Of a stretch of DNA of 64,000 bases, positions 11,440 to 22,167 are shown piece by piece. The stretch comes from Eutreptiella sp. 'Long Island Sound 2002' (taxonomy: Eukaryota > Euglenozoa > Euglenophyceae > Eutreptiales > Eutreptiaceae), in assembly GCA_964036045.1 (NCBI GenBank), contig OZ038382.1, positions 147,634,961 through 147,698,960 of the forward strand, written 5' to 3'. How positions within the stretch are numbered: position 1 is the first letter of the stretch; each line of letters opens with the position of its first letter. The notes under the pieces are model-generated. The model saw only the letters and a program-made list of their open reading frames with translations, was not told the origin of the DNA and searched no databases. The translations under genes were made by a program, and so were the position numbers.

Positions 11440-11803
11440 TGAAGCCGGTTTGGACCCCCGTGGCCATCTTTGGGTCACTTGGGGTGTGTATCTATGTGCC
11501 GGCAAGCCGCCATTGGCTGATATCATACTCTCCCATCCACCTGACCTAACCTGATGTGATAGTGTGATAGGTTTGGCCATTCCAGCTATGAGCGGCCATA
11601 TTCAGTACTGAGGCGCCGCCAGCGGAGATTTATATATCAGAATATCAGAAATCAACAGGGTTTTTTTATCATAATGTTTCAGTAATTTTTCAGCCTTTTG
11701 TTCTGATTGTCAATGTATCGACGACTGTCAGTTGGCTCGCGATTTTGCGGTAACCGATTGGTTAACTGTTATTTACAGATATTTTGGCGGAAACCCCGAT
11801 GAA
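11440..11803 (+). repeat. G2 LTR, copy a, first part
   Basis: It begins TGAAGCCGG after the purine tract. The same sequence in the opposite orientation ends at 61410 (copy c). In both copies similarity starts exactly at TGAAGCC, which defines the LTR start. The sequence is interrupted at 11803 by LINE-A and resumes at 31482. Copy c shows the uninterrupted order. Confidence 0.8.
11766..11803 (+). repeat. Left target-site duplication of LINE-A (38 bp)
   Basis: These 38 bases match 31444-31481 with two mismatches. The sequence occurs only once in the uninterrupted LTR copy c (reverse strand near 61045-61085). It is therefore a duplication made by insertion, not an original tandem repeat. Confidence 0.85.
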
Positions 11804-12197
11804 CACACGCCCGCATCGACCGCACCCGGGACACACGGGTCGCGGAACCCTGGCTGCCCGCTCCAGTGGACGGGCGCTCGGGGGAGGGACAGCGCCTGAC
11901 ACCAGGCGCCCCTCACAACGGCGGAAGGCACCCCCCCCGGGGACGCCCTTCCGCCACCCCCACAGCGAGCAACGCCGGCCGGCAAGGGCGCACGCTGTGG
12001 GGCCGGTGCTGGGCCCACACGCCCGCATCGGCCGCACCCGGGACACAGGGGTCGCGGAACCCTGGCTGCCCGCTCCGGAGCACGGGCGACCAGGAGAGGG
12101 ACAGCGCCTAACACCAGACGCCCCTCGCAACGCTGGAAAGCGCCCCCCCGGGGATGCCCATCCACCACCCCTACACCGAGCAACGCACTAGCGCACC
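11804..12197 (+). repeat. 212-bp tandem repeat at the LINE-A 5' end
   Basis: Unit 1 starts at 11804 and unit 2 at 12016. Both begin CACACGCCCGCATCG and share most of their length; unit 2 is cut short by the nested insertion site. A related, more diverged segment lies at about 30449-30600 near the LINE-A 3' end. The position resembles the promoter monomers of mammalian L1 5' UTRs. The promoter role is inferred. Confidence 0.65.
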
Positions 12198-12214
12198 AAC
12201 GCACCAGCCAAGGG
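12198..12214 (+). repeat. Left target duplication of the nested 2.4 kb insertion
   Basis: The 17 bases AACGCACCAGCCAAGGG recur at 14625-14641 with a single A/C difference. GC-rich LINE-A sequence continues on either outer side. Confidence 0.7.
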
Positions 12215-12405
12215 TCTCTTTCTGAGTGTCTATTTTTTTTCGATGTCATCAGGATTTTACTGATGTAGGGGACCTGGGCAAGTCCCATCCCAAAAACTGC
12301 ATCCTACAGACCCTCCAGATCGTGAAAAGCTGCAGCCGCTGAAAGCAATTCTACAATCACGTGACCAATCCTCCAGACGCCAGTGCTGAATATCGCAAAC
12401 GCCAG

Positions 12406-13653
12406 ATGGTGCAGTTTCACGACACCGCAGCCGTACAACTTTCTGTAGCCTGTCAACTGTTGCAGCAAGCAATACAGCAACTTCACTTGTGTCTGTGTCA
12501 GCAAAAAGCTACCGCCTCGCTTCTGAAGAACTTATCAAGTTTTCCCAGAGTGCCAGCTAAGCGACTCCAACGGCAATCAGTACGTCCGTACAGCACTGTA
12601 CCGTCACCTACCCTTACTGCCACCGCTGTTACCTTTCCAGTTTGCAATGGTCGCTATGAGCGGTCCAATGAGTACGGCGAGACCTCAACGGCAAACCTTA
12701 CAGCTGAACCGTGCCTGCCGCCGCCGCCGAAGGAAAAACACGACACCGCTAAAACACCAGCGCAGTCCGTGAACAGTTACGACCTACATTCCGTTCTACC
12801 AGGAGAAACCACCGCTCCGGCCCCAAACATCAAATGCAAGGACACCAACGCTTCCGAAGCCTTCACAGCAGTGACTGCAAGGAGACGACGACGCGCCCGC
12901 GGTATGGATTCCACCTTCGCTTCGCCAAATCCTTTCTCTGTCTTGAAATCGCCAGCCGCACGGCTTGCAGCGCTAGGCTCACGAATAACAAAGAGAGCCA
13001 AGGAGTGTACAGATCAGCCACGATCAACAACGCTTCAAGTACAAGCATCAAGGAGAAATAAGCACGAGCGAAGATTGGGTAGCAAAAAGGGAGCCGCGTA
13101 CTGCAGAACAACTCCGGCACAGAGTTACAGAGTCCAGCAGTACCAGTCAGCAAGTTCACCGTCGAATGTCTGGAACCTATCGCAATCGGCAACGAGCAAA
13201 ACTTCTGTGCTGCAGACTTCAGGAACACATTCGCCGACGCCACCAGCCACACGCAGTGAACAACTGCCACACGACACGAACAGCAATGGTTCACGCGCAT
13301 CCCTGCCAAGCTTACAGTCAACATCAGACTCGGACGTTTCTCATGGCAGAAGCCCGGTCACTGAAAGCCTGCCCCCAACGCTGCCACGCCGACAAAGCGA
13401 GTCAGGACCTTACAACCATTCTACAGTATGCTCATGGCATGTGCAAGACCTACGAGTAGACCACGAATGGCACAACCCATATTTTCTTGGGACTGACTTT
13501 GAGGCCCAGAGCCTAGTTCCACCTGCCCGCAAGCTAACGGAACAAGAAGTGAGGACCATACCATATGTTGTGAGTGAGAGCGAATATTTGATCCAACAGA
13601 AGTTCATCACTAAATGCAGAGGTGACCACAACACCTTTCTGTGGGCTGACTAG
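12406..13653 (+). CDS. Ser/Thr/Gln-rich protein of unknown function
   Basis: The first ATG of the open frame is at 12406 (415 codons); the frame is open further upstream to 12361. The protein has an N-terminal segment rich in Gln and Leu with regularly spaced hydrophobics (QLSVACQLLQQAIQQLHL), which may form a short helix. A central basic stretch (TARRRRRAR) looks like a nuclear localisation signal. Long Ser/Thr/Pro-rich linkers follow. The C-terminus is more ordered, with aromatic residues (DHEWHNPYFLGTDFE, YLIQQKFITKC). I recognise no domain. It is the only long ORF of the nested insertion and shares its strand. It could be that element's own protein or a captured host coding sequence. The stop is TAG. 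Confidence 0.45.
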   Translation: MVQFHDTAAVQLSVACQLLQQAIQQLHLCLCQQKATASLLKNLSSFPRVPAKRLQRQSVRPYSTVPSPTLTATAVTFPVCNGRYERSNEYGETSTANLTAEPCLPPPPKEKHDTAKTPAQSVNSYDLHSVLPGETTAPAPNIKCKDTNASEAFTAVTARRRRRARGMDSTFASPNPFSVLKSPAARLAALGSRITKRAKECTDQPRSTTLQVQASRRNKHERRLGSKKGAAYCRTTPAQSYRVQQYQSASSPSNVWNLSQSATSKTSVLQTSGTHSPTPPATRSEQLPHDTNSNGSRASLPSLQSTSDSDVSHGRSPVTESLPPTLPRRQSESGPYNHSTVCSWHVQDLRVDHEWHNPYFLGTDFEAQSLVPPARKLTEQEVRTIPYVVSESEYLIQQKFITKCRGDHNTFLWAD

Positions 13654-14624
13654 CCGCCTTTTTCGCCTATATATGCATCACGGGCAGATTCAAGGTTCTC
13701 ATTTGCAGATGGCAATTTTCGATGAGTCACCAACCTCACACTTTGGCGAAATAAAGTCTCAATCTGCCTTCTATCGGCACAAGATCAACTACCTTTGCCT
13801 CAGTTTGTCTTGATGTTCATCATATACTGCAGCTCGATCAGCATACTTCTCAGCACACACCTCGAACTCAGATATTACACCGCCATCATATGTCTTTCAC
13901 TCACTCAACACTTTACTCTGAAAAACATACACTCAATCTCTGTGATCCACTTTGATCAACACACACTGCATTTCTAAGTCTTTATTTTCCAACACTCTAC
14001 AAACAGGGTCACACACAGTAACAGTTTGATGATCTAAGAACTCCACTGCTGCAACATCGCTGCAGGTGGACAGCAGAGAATGTACACTACATTTATCCAT
14101 TTTTTTCAGGCTCAGCACGCTTTGTGTTGCTCAGCCACGCGTTCAAGCACTGGTTATATAATGAACTCATAGTATTCATTTTACATCAGTTGCCGTGCAC
14201 TCTGTGTTTTACTTGGAAACCAATTGTGGATTTTCCCCTAGGGGTGAAACTGCAGTCGGTTTTCCAAAACAGAGTTACAGTGGCTTTTCACAAAGCATGG
14301 TCTTTGCCTTTTTCAAAACATTGCACTTCACTTTTCCATACGTACCTTAGTCTCTGTTAACTTCCTTTTCAGTCTACCAGAAATTCTGCCCTATTTTTTC
14401 AGGGACTTTTCCTGGGCTGCGCTGGCGACCCAGTGGCCTAATGAAAGCCACATAATCCTCCCTATATCTATTCCAACAACTGTCACTTCTCCACATATAT
14501 TTCTACGTGCACAACCAGGCCCCCAAAGCCCCTCAGCTACTCCAGTACTATTGTACATACTATTGCAGTGTGTATCATACCTTCCGTACTGTTCCGCACT
14601 GAGAAATTTTGTGACGTCTTAAAA
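13654..14624 (+). other. 3' untranslated part of the nested insertion
   Basis: AT-richer sequence without a convincing frame. It ends in CTTAAAA directly before the right 17-bp duplication. It looks like a 3' UTR with a very short A tail. I see no clear AATAAA close to the end. Confidence 0.4.
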
Positions 14625-14641
14625 AACGCACCAGCCACGGG
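14625..14641 (+). repeat. Right target duplication of the nested 2.4 kb insertion
   Basis: Partner of 12198-12214, 16 of 17 bases identical. LINE-A resumes here, 45 bases before the ORF1 ATG. Confidence 0.7.
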
Positions 14642-14685
14642 ACATCCGCACCCCACCCCCTGCTCTTAGACACAGCGACACAGCA

Positions 14686-17600
14686 ATGGCGGAACCCGCG
14701 GCACCACGCAAGACACGCCCCCCATCTCCGACGCTGGACGAAGCACACGAGGTCATCAGGGCGCTGGGACTCCGAAACGGCGAAGGAGACCCCACACAAG
14801 GGGACGCGGGCACGGACTCCGACCTGGAGGCACTGCCGGAGCCCCCCACGGGAGGCGCGCCCGCGGAACCTGCGCCGCCGGCGGGCAGCGTACCCGCGAT
14901 CTGCCCCGCGTGGAAACGGGGCCACTGCACCGGCGAAGGCTGGTGCCCCAAACAGCACCCCCAGCCCGGCCCTGATGACGGAGCGTTGCCGGAGGTGAAA
15001 CCCGCGGCCGCACGCGCCGCCCTACGCTACGGGGTGGCGCAGGGCTGGATCCTGGATGAGACCGCGCGCAGCAGCGTGAACATCCAGGAGGCCGTCGACC
15101 GAGTCACCCACGCGGGACAGGCGGCAGTGGCCTTGCACACCCGGGGCCGCCACGGCGGACCCGCAGAGGGGATCATTGTGGAACCCTCGGGAATGGTGCT
15201 GGTCCTGGCGTCGGACATGGTCCGAGGGGTGCCCACGCGTCCCGCGTGCGGCTGGCGCGCCCACAGTGGACCATCCAGGTGTACACCCCCCCGCGGGCGT
15301 GGGCCTTTTCCACGTGGGCGGTGCTCGCCGTCATGTGGCACCTGGCACCAGAGGACGCCCCCACAGGGACCGCGGAGGACATCGCCCGGGACCTCCACAC
15401 CTGGCCGGCCGACCAGGATTACCCCTGGCGCAGGCCCCGGGGCGGCCTCCCGGTGGCACCAGCGGCAGAGGGGCTCAGCCTCGCGGCAACCCTCCAACGG
15501 CACCCCGACAAGCAGGCACGCCACTTCCTGCAGACGGGCACGGTCCCGGCCACCCCGCCAGACTCCGAGTGACGATGGGACGCAGGGGTTGCACAACCGC
15601 TGCCGGGCCCCTGGACCCTCCCGTTGTGGTACTTGCCCATGGGCACCTTGGCCCACGCCACCCAGGCCGTCAAAGGGGCTTTCCCGCAGCCGCTCCTCCC
15701 CGGCGTGGCCCTGCTCCGCAGCCTGCAGGCGGGGGCCGCCTGGGTACGATGGAAGGAAGGAAACGGGCGCTCGAGCCCCTATTTCCCCATGGTCCAGGGC
15801 CAGGCGCTGATCCACGCCGAGGGCATGGGGACCGTGGAATGGGGGGCGATCGTGCCCGGCACGGCGTGCAGGTGGATCACGGCGGCCGCCCCACAGCCCA
15901 TGCGATCGCCGCCGGCGTGCCACCGCCTCCTACGGATGGTCCCCTCTTTGGCCCCCAAGCCTGCCTTTACAAGGGACGTGTGGAAGGCCGTACTGAGCCA
16001 CACCAGGGAGTGGCTAACGAACCCGGGTGCGCGGTACCCGCCAGGACCGTTGCTCGAACAGCTCACGGACCCCACACCCGGGGTCCTCCACGCCCTACAC
16101 AGAGCGTCGGCTCTCACGAAGCAGCTCAACGACGAAGTGCTGGACCTGGCGCTGGAACCGCTGCGGGTGCTCTACCCGCAAGCCCACATCCCACCCGCGG
16201 GCACGTCCAACCGCCTAGGCCGCCTGGGGTTGCAGCGCCGCGTCGAGGCCGCGCACCCAGGAGGCGTGGTGGAACAGTGGCTAACGCTCCGCAACCCGTC
16301 CACCGCGGAGGGCCACTGGTACCTGCACCAACTCCTCTTCCAACCACGGGCAGCCCCGGAACACCGCCGGCAAAACCCGTACCACACGCACCCGGAGCGC
16401 CGAGGCGCGCAAAACTACCCGCAGCCAGTCCCGCCCGCCCTCCCGCCAGAGCAGGACCTGGAGGCGCTACAGCGGGGCCCCCCTGCTCGACACCGCCACC
16501 ACGGTACAGCAAAGGGGAAACGACGGCGCGGGTGGTGCCGAACCGGACTGCACGAACTGCGGAGCGGTGGCCTGGATGGCACCCTGCAGGCACCTCGCCC
16601 GAGATACCACGGGGCTCCGGCAGTACAGACCCACGGACCGCACGGCGCTGGCGTATGCGGTCGCGGCCGTCACCATGGGTCCCGTGGCGGCGTGGCCGGC
16701 GCAACTGCTGCCCCACGTCCCCTGCCGCGACACGCGGCCCCGACGGCCGGCCGCGACGCACGCGCCGACGGCACTCCTCACGGCGGAGCAACTATACGTC
16801 GTCGCGGCGGCGTTGCTAGCAGACGGGGGGGAGAGCTTCGTCCACCACCACGGCCCCGCGCAGATTGCGGGATGCATACAAGGGCCTCAGCGCGATGAAC
16901 CAGACCCGTGGCATGCCACGCTCCGCGGGCCCACCCGCGTCTGGGGTGCGGGCGCTGGCACACCCCCGCCCGGGCCTAAGCAGGGGGAGGCACTGGTACT
17001 GCAGACGGCAGGCTACCAGGCCATCATACACGGCCACGCCGGAGGGTACCGGTCGCACGTCCTGGCCGGAGGCTGATGGACGGTCTGGCACAGCACCGCC
17101 AGGCAAGAGGCTTTCCCGCCCCTGCCCCACATCGACTGGCGACAGGGGCCCACCCAGGCCTACTATATGTCGGCGGACCCCTGGCCGCTTGCGGTCCTGC
17201 TACACACTATCAGCGCCCCCAACAAGAGGCAGGAACCGGGGTGGGTCAACCCCCCCCACACGGGTGTGGAGCCCCGACCAGGAGGAGCATCTACGGGCCG
17301 CGTGGCAGGGAGACGCCATCAGGGCCACGGACGTCCCGGACCTCCATGCGGGGCCAATCACGCACGCCCGCCCAGCGGCTACCCTGGCGGTGGCCCAACG
17401 GGGACAGCAGAACCCGCAGTGGGTGGTCTGCATGTTCAGCCCGGCGGACGCGCACATCGTCGTCTGCGACCCCGAACGCCTGCCGGGGCCCGAAGCCGTG
17501 ATCCGCGTGGCAGACTGCACCCGCATGATCATCAAGGCGCTGCGGGAGGGCGAACACCACGCACTCCTGCTCCAGGTCAGGGAGTGTGGCCGGCAGCGGC

Positions 17601-18351
17601 GCACCCCGCCGACCTGGAGCTCCAGCTGGCGGTCCCGACCGCGGTGTACCACTGGCTACAGGCCTTCCACGACCTGCGATGGAGGGGCAAGCCCGACCGC
17701 CAAATCGGCTCCACGCACTGGCAAACGTGGCTGCAAGCAGACGCGCAGCGCGATGCCATCCGAGGTCTCGGGCCCGCGCCCGTGACGCGAGCCCTCGATG
17801 CGGCGGCCCCGGGCCGCACGCTGGCACCACACACGGTGCCGCTGGCCAACCTGCCCTTCGAACCAGCGGCGGAGGGCGCCACTTGGAAGTCGGTGCCGCT
17901 CCCCCCGGCGGGAGGGGCCACGGAGCCGACGAAATGCCTCCTGTGTGCTGACAAGTACTACACCAGCGGGGCAATGCCGGAACACCTGGCGTGGCACGCG
18001 GTGCACGCTGCGCCCCCGGCGGACGACAAGGAGGCGGCCACCAACATCCTGCAGGGGAGAGCACGGAGGTCCCCATGGCATGCCCCGTACACCCGGCGCC
18101 CCCCGCCCCAGGCAGCCGACCACGCAGATGGAGATGAGGAGGCACCCGGAGCGGCCCCGGGGGCCGGCGGTGCGGCCCCACCAGGGTCCATGTCCATCCC
18201 CGCGGGTCTGGCCCCCCTGGCCCTCCTGGCTCCCCCGGTCCCCCGGGCCCCCCTGTGGGCCCCGCTGGGAACGGGCTCAGCGGATGCGGCGCACCCAGAT
18301 GCCCTGGCTGCGCCGGCGAACCCGGCGGCGATGCCGATGCGGGATAGCTGA
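14686..18351 (+). pseudogene. LINE-A ORF1, zinc-finger protein (several breaks)
   Basis: ORF1 precedes the EN-RT gene and probably encodes the RNA-binding partner of the element. The start ATG at 14686 begins MAEPAAPRKTRPPS. A CCCH finger (C-x7-C-x5-C-x3-H, CPAWKRGHC...CPKQH) lies near residues 73-91. A C2H2 finger (C-x2-C-x12-H-x3-H, CLLC...HLAWH) lies near 17937-17990 close to the C-terminus. Between them is a Pro/Ala-rich region of about 900 residues with recurring Trp. Reading it needs frame changes near 15225 (G4 run), near 16480 (G/C run), near 17260 and near 17580. In-frame TGA codons also interrupt it at 15570-15572 and 17074-17076. About 1,220 codons in all, far longer than a typical L1 ORF1. 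The TGA at 18349-18351 is followed in the same frame, four codons later, by the ORF2 ATG. Confidence 0.65.
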
Positions 18352-18363
18352 CTCCAGGAGGAA

Positions 18364-21300
18364 ATGACGGGCGACGCCCTGTGGCTCCTCTCGTGGAACC
18401 TGCGCAACGGCCTCGTGCCGCCAGACCGGTCCCTCCGGGACACACTCCGGCGGCGCCGGGGGCCGGCGGCGTGCATCGACGAGGAGCACCTCATCACCGG
18501 CATGCTGCCCCAGGAGGGGGGCTTTGCCATCATGCTCCAGGAAACGGGGATCGCCACCAGGGCGCAGGAGATGCACGTGGCCGCGGCGCTCCGGGACAAG
18601 GGGTACACCGCCTTCTTCAGCAGCCGGCTGGCGGAGACGGGAGCCACCTCCACCTCGAGAGGGGGGGGCCTCCTCACCGCGGTCAGCAGCAAGTACGTGG
18701 CGGAGCACGAGGTGCTCAGCTTCACGGAAATTGTCCCCGGGAAGGCCGCAGCCCTGGATATCCGCACGGACGGGGGAGGCCTCACCCTCATCAACGTCCA
18801 CGGGCCGCAAGCAGGCTGCTCCCCGTGGGCGGGACGGGCGGCGTTCTGGGCCGACATACAAATGTACGCCACGGCACGCAGCCTCGGCAGGAGGCACCCG
18901 GTGGTCATCGCCGGCGACACCAACATCTACATGGATGTCCCCGCCAACCCGGCCACGGAGCATTTCCGAGCGGGCTGGGAGGCCTGCGGTTTCCGAAGGG
19001 CCGCGGCAGGCGGCGAGGAGGACATGACCCCCACGCTCCACCCGTCCCGGCACAGGGTGGACACCTTCCTGGTCAACGAGCCCCTCCTGCCGTGGTCCCT
19101 GCGGGAAAGCGTCTGGGCTCGCGGCATGGCACACCCCCAGGTGGTCGGCTCGGACCACCTCCCGGTCCGCCTGGCCCTGCCGGGTCTCCTCAGCGCAGCG
19201 GGGCGCGCGGCGATACCCGACCCCTACAGCCACATGGAGGGCCGCCTCCTCCCGTACGACGCCGAGGCCGCGCCCGTCCAACACTGCCTGTGGGTGGCGG
19301 TCACCGCCGCGCAGGATGAACCCTCCCTGGCGCCCTGGCTGGGTCCCGCTGAGCAGCACGACTACGGGTCCATGCCCGCGGCCGCGGTGGACAAGGTGTT
19401 CGAACACCTCCACGCGACGCATGACGCCCTGGCGCGCGTGGTGGGACGCCGGCAGCCGTCTCCGGCGGGAACGGACCCGGCGGAGGGGGACCTCCCGGAG
19501 AGCGGAAAGCAGCTCCAGGCAGCGGTCCTCCGCTATGACACCCTGGCAGCGCGCGCGCCGGCAGCGTACCAGGCGGACGCGGCCAGGCATGGCATCCGGT
19601 CCGAGGCGGCGCTCCGGCTCACGGAGGAGCTGCAGGGTGTGTCGCCCGGGTTCCGCCCGATCACGCAGGGCCAGCTAGAGGAGGAGCTGGAGAGGCAAGC
19701 AGCCGCCCTCGAGGAGGACATTCGCCAGCTCCGCGCCCTCCTGGCGGCAGACCGCAAGCGTGCCATCAAGGACTTCTGGAGCCGCCACGCCCCCGACATC
19801 GCCCAGCGATGGAAAGCCGTGCCGGGAGCCATAGAGGTAGAGGCCCCAGGCCCGTCAGGCCTCTGGAACGTGCGGGTTCCCAACACCCAAACGCTCCTCA
19901 CGGAGGCCCACGACGTGATTTTCGCAGTTCGCGCCTTCCGGCGAGAACTGTATGACAAACGCCCGGTGGACCTCCCGGGCTTCCAGGCAGTCCTCGGCCG
20001 CCACGTCCCCCGGGTCCCTGAGGGGGCCTGGACACAGGTCCAGCAGTACTCCATGCAGGACCTGAAGTCCGCCCTGGACAAGGCCGATGGTAAGGCCCCA
20101 GGTCCTAACCACGTGGAGGCCCGTTTCATCAAGGCCCTCCCAGCATCCGTACAGTGGCTCCTGGTCCATTCCTACCGGGCCATCCTCCGCGGCGCCCCGC
20201 CGCCGATGCACTGGAGGGACGCGCACATCTGGCTCAGCCCCAAGGTACCGGGCTCTGCCAGACTGGACGACTACAGGCCCATAGCCCTGGGCCAGCTGGA
20301 CATGAAGCTGCTCACGGGCCCCCTCACCCAGCGCATCACGGAAGTGCTCACACGGCACGGAGTGGTCAGCGACTGGCAGCAGGGGGCGCTCCCTGGCTCC
20401 AACACAGGCCCCCCGCTGTTCATGGCGCAGCGGCAGCTCCAGCGGGGAAGGCCCAACTACGTCTTCTCCTTTGACGCCCGCAAGGTCTTCGACACCGCCC
20501 CACACGGCGCCCTCCACCTCATCCTGCGCCACCTCTCCGTGCCGCCGGACGTCATCGACCTCCTGCTCTTCCTCCACACGTGCGCCAGGCTGCGCATCGT
20601 CACAGCACACGGGCTAACGCAGCCCGTCTACATGCTACGCGGCGTCCGGCAGGGCAACCCCGAGAGCCCCCTGCTGTACGCGCTCCTCCTGGAGCCCCTG
20701 CTCAGGGCACAGGGGCACCGCCTGCGCCCACCGGGAGGGGCCGAGCACGGCCTCATCCAGGCCTATATCGACGACCTGCTGGTGGTGGCCCACACGCTGC
20801 AGCACTTCGTCGAGGGCGTGGAGGCGGTGGCCGCGTACCTGGGAATGATGGGCATGGAGCTCAACCCCCGCAAGTGTGCCATGGCCACCACGGAGGGGGT
20901 CCCGGGCCTGCAGCTGCGCCTCTGCCCCCACCTGGAAACCCTGTGGTACTGGGTACCAGCGGCGGACTCCGTCCCCTACCTGGGACTCCAGCTGCAGCCG
21001 GACGGGGAGTTCTCCCTGCAGCGCAAGCACCGGCTACGCCTGGCGGCGGTGCACAACTGGTGCCTTAACACCCTCGCGCCACCGAAAGTGGTGCAGGACG
21101 TCATCCTGGCGATCCTCGGGGGGGTGACGCAGTACGTCGCCCCTTTCATCGCCGACGACTCCGACACTGCACGCCACCTGGACCACATCACGGTCCAGGT
21201 CGCGAAGGACAGGGCGTGGTACGCCTTCGACGCCTCGCGGGACAGCCTGCAGGATGACCGGACCCTGGGGCTCACACGGGTGTCCACGCGGTGCCAGCAG

Positions 21301-22167
21301 GCAGCGGTGGCCCTCGTGGGTACACTGGTCCACCACCGCGCAACCTCCGTGCGCGCTGAGGTCACCAAGATGTTCTGGGAGATAGCCGGCGCGCACGGAA
21401 TATGTCCCGAGGTGCACTACCCCGTCCCGGAGTTCGCAACTCTGGCGGGAGGCGACTGGGTCCACCGCATACCCCGGGCCCTGGCCGCCCTGGGAGTGGG
21501 GATGTACAACCCCATCGCGTGCCCCAGGGCGGCCCATGTCCAACTACAGTCCCCGCCGGGCAACATCGTTACGCTGCGCACCGCCGAGCTGCGACACCGC
21601 GACACGTGCCGCCTGACGGTGCCACACACATCGCCGTGGCATGGGCACCACGGGCCACGCCACCCCTTCCCCGACAACGACGATCCGTGGCCGACGGCGG
21701 TGCGGGAGTGTCTCAACCAATGCGCCGATGAACACCTCCACTATTGCCGCCGTGAGCAGGAGCCCACCAACCAACCTGGGTGGCGCGACGCCCTGGCCCA
21801 CCTCTTCCACACCACCGGCACACGGGACCCCCGCCTGAGACTTGTCCACCCCACGAGGGCTAGGCAGGACGCCCACACCGGCCCACGGGTGACCCCGGAC
21901 GGCCTGCACCTCCACGTCGGGGGCTACCGCCGCCGGGTCGGCCTATCCCCCCCCACGGGGGGGGCGGCGTACCACCCGCCAGCAGCCCTCATGTACATCC
22001 TCCGCGACGTACTCGCGGAAAGCGAGCACCAAGAGCCTAACGCGGACGTGGCGTGGCCAGAGCCCTTGCGCCCCCGGCCCCACGCGCCGACGCCGCTGTG
22101 GTTGGTGACCACGGACGACCAATGCACCCAAGCGACGGGGCAAGCGCAGCTCCGGGCCGAGTGGTAA
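18364..22167 (+). CDS. LINE-A ORF2: APE-type endonuclease and reverse transcriptase
   Basis: This 1,267-codon frame makes the target nick and primes cDNA synthesis. The N-terminus is an apurinic/apyrimidinic-type endonuclease with all hallmark residues: SWN (N12), QE (E60), INVHGP, GDTN (D185, N187) and SDH (263-265). The RT follows: GKAPGPN, the SFDARKVFDT block (D704), GVRQGNPESPLL (762-770) and the catalytic YIDD at 801-804. YIDD replaces the YADD usual in this class. A long C-terminal thumb region follows. The ATG at 18364 lies 12 bases after the ORF1 stop and in the same frame, which suggests reinitiation or readthrough from ORF1. This half is intact. The frame ends with TAA TAG at about 22165-22170, but the protein clearly continues in another frame. 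Confidence 0.9.
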   Translation: MTGDALWLLSWNLRNGLVPPDRSLRDTLRRRRGPAACIDEEHLITGMLPQEGGFAIMLQETGIATRAQEMHVAAALRDKGYTAFFSSRLAETGATSTSRGGGLLTAVSSKYVAEHEVLSFTEIVPGKAAALDIRTDGGGLTLINVHGPQAGCSPWAGRAAFWADIQMYATARSLGRRHPVVIAGDTNIYMDVPANPATEHFRAGWEACGFRRAAAGGEEDMTPTLHPSRHRVDTFLVNEPLLPWSLRESVWARGMAHPQVVGSDHLPVRLALPGLLSAAGRAAIPDPYSHMEGRLLPYDAEAAPVQHCLWVAVTAAQDEPSLAPWLGPAEQHDYGSMPAAAVDKVFEHLHATHDALARVVGRRQPSPAGTDPAEGDLPESGKQLQAAVLRYDTLAARAPAAYQADAARHGIRSEAALRLTEELQGVSPGFRPITQGQLEEELERQAAALEEDIRQLRALLAADRKRAIKDFWSRHAPDIAQRWKAVPGAIEVEAPGPSGLWNVRVPNTQTLLTEAHDVIFAVRAFRRELYDKRPVDLPGFQAVLGRHVPRVPEGAWTQVQQYSMQDLKSALDKADGKAPGPNHVEARFIKALPASVQWLLVHSYRAILRGAPPPMHWRDAHIWLSPKVPGSARLDDYRPIALGQLDMKLLTGPLTQRITEVLTRHGVVSDWQQGALPGSNTGPPLFMAQRQLQRGRPNYVFSFDARKVFDTAPHGALHLILRHLSVPPDVIDLLLFLHTCARLRIVTAHGLTQPVYMLRGVRQGNPESPLLYALLLEPLLRAQGHRLRPPGGAEHGLIQAYIDDLLVVAHTLQHFVEGVEAVAAYLGMMGMELNPRKCAMATTEGVPGLQLRLCPHLETLWYWVPAADSVPYLGLQLQPDGEFSLQRKHRLRLAAVHNWCLNTLAPPKVVQDVILAILGGVTQYVAPFIADDSDTARHLDHITVQVAKDRAWYAFDASRDSLQDDRTLGLTRVSTRCQQAAVALVGTLVHHRATSVRAEVTKMFWEIAGAHGICPEVHYPVPEFATLAGGDWVHRIPRALAALGVGMYNPIACPRAAHVQLQSPPGNIVTLRTAELRHRDTCRLTVPHTSPWHGHHGPRHPFPDNDDPWPTAVRECLNQCADEHLHYCRREQEPTNQPGWRDALAHLFHTTGTRDPRLRLVHPTRARQDAHTGPRVTPDGLHLHVGGYRRRVGLSPPTGGAAYHPPAALMYILRDVLAESEHQEPNADVAWPEPLRPRPHAPTPLWLVTTDDQCTQATGQAQLRAEW

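Larger units (their letters stand above)
12215..14624 (+). mobile_element. Nested 2.4 kb insertion with short A tail (LINE/SINE-like or retrocopy)
   Basis: This block of much lower GC sits inside the GC-rich LINE-A 5' region. It is flanked by a 17-bp direct repeat and ends in A residues directly before the right repeat. There are no LTRs, terminal inverted repeats, RT or transposase. A duplication of this length plus an A-rich 3' end fits insertion by an L1-type machinery in trans. It is therefore either a non-autonomous element or a reverse-transcribed host mRNA. It carries one long ORF on the same strand. Confidence 0.6.
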
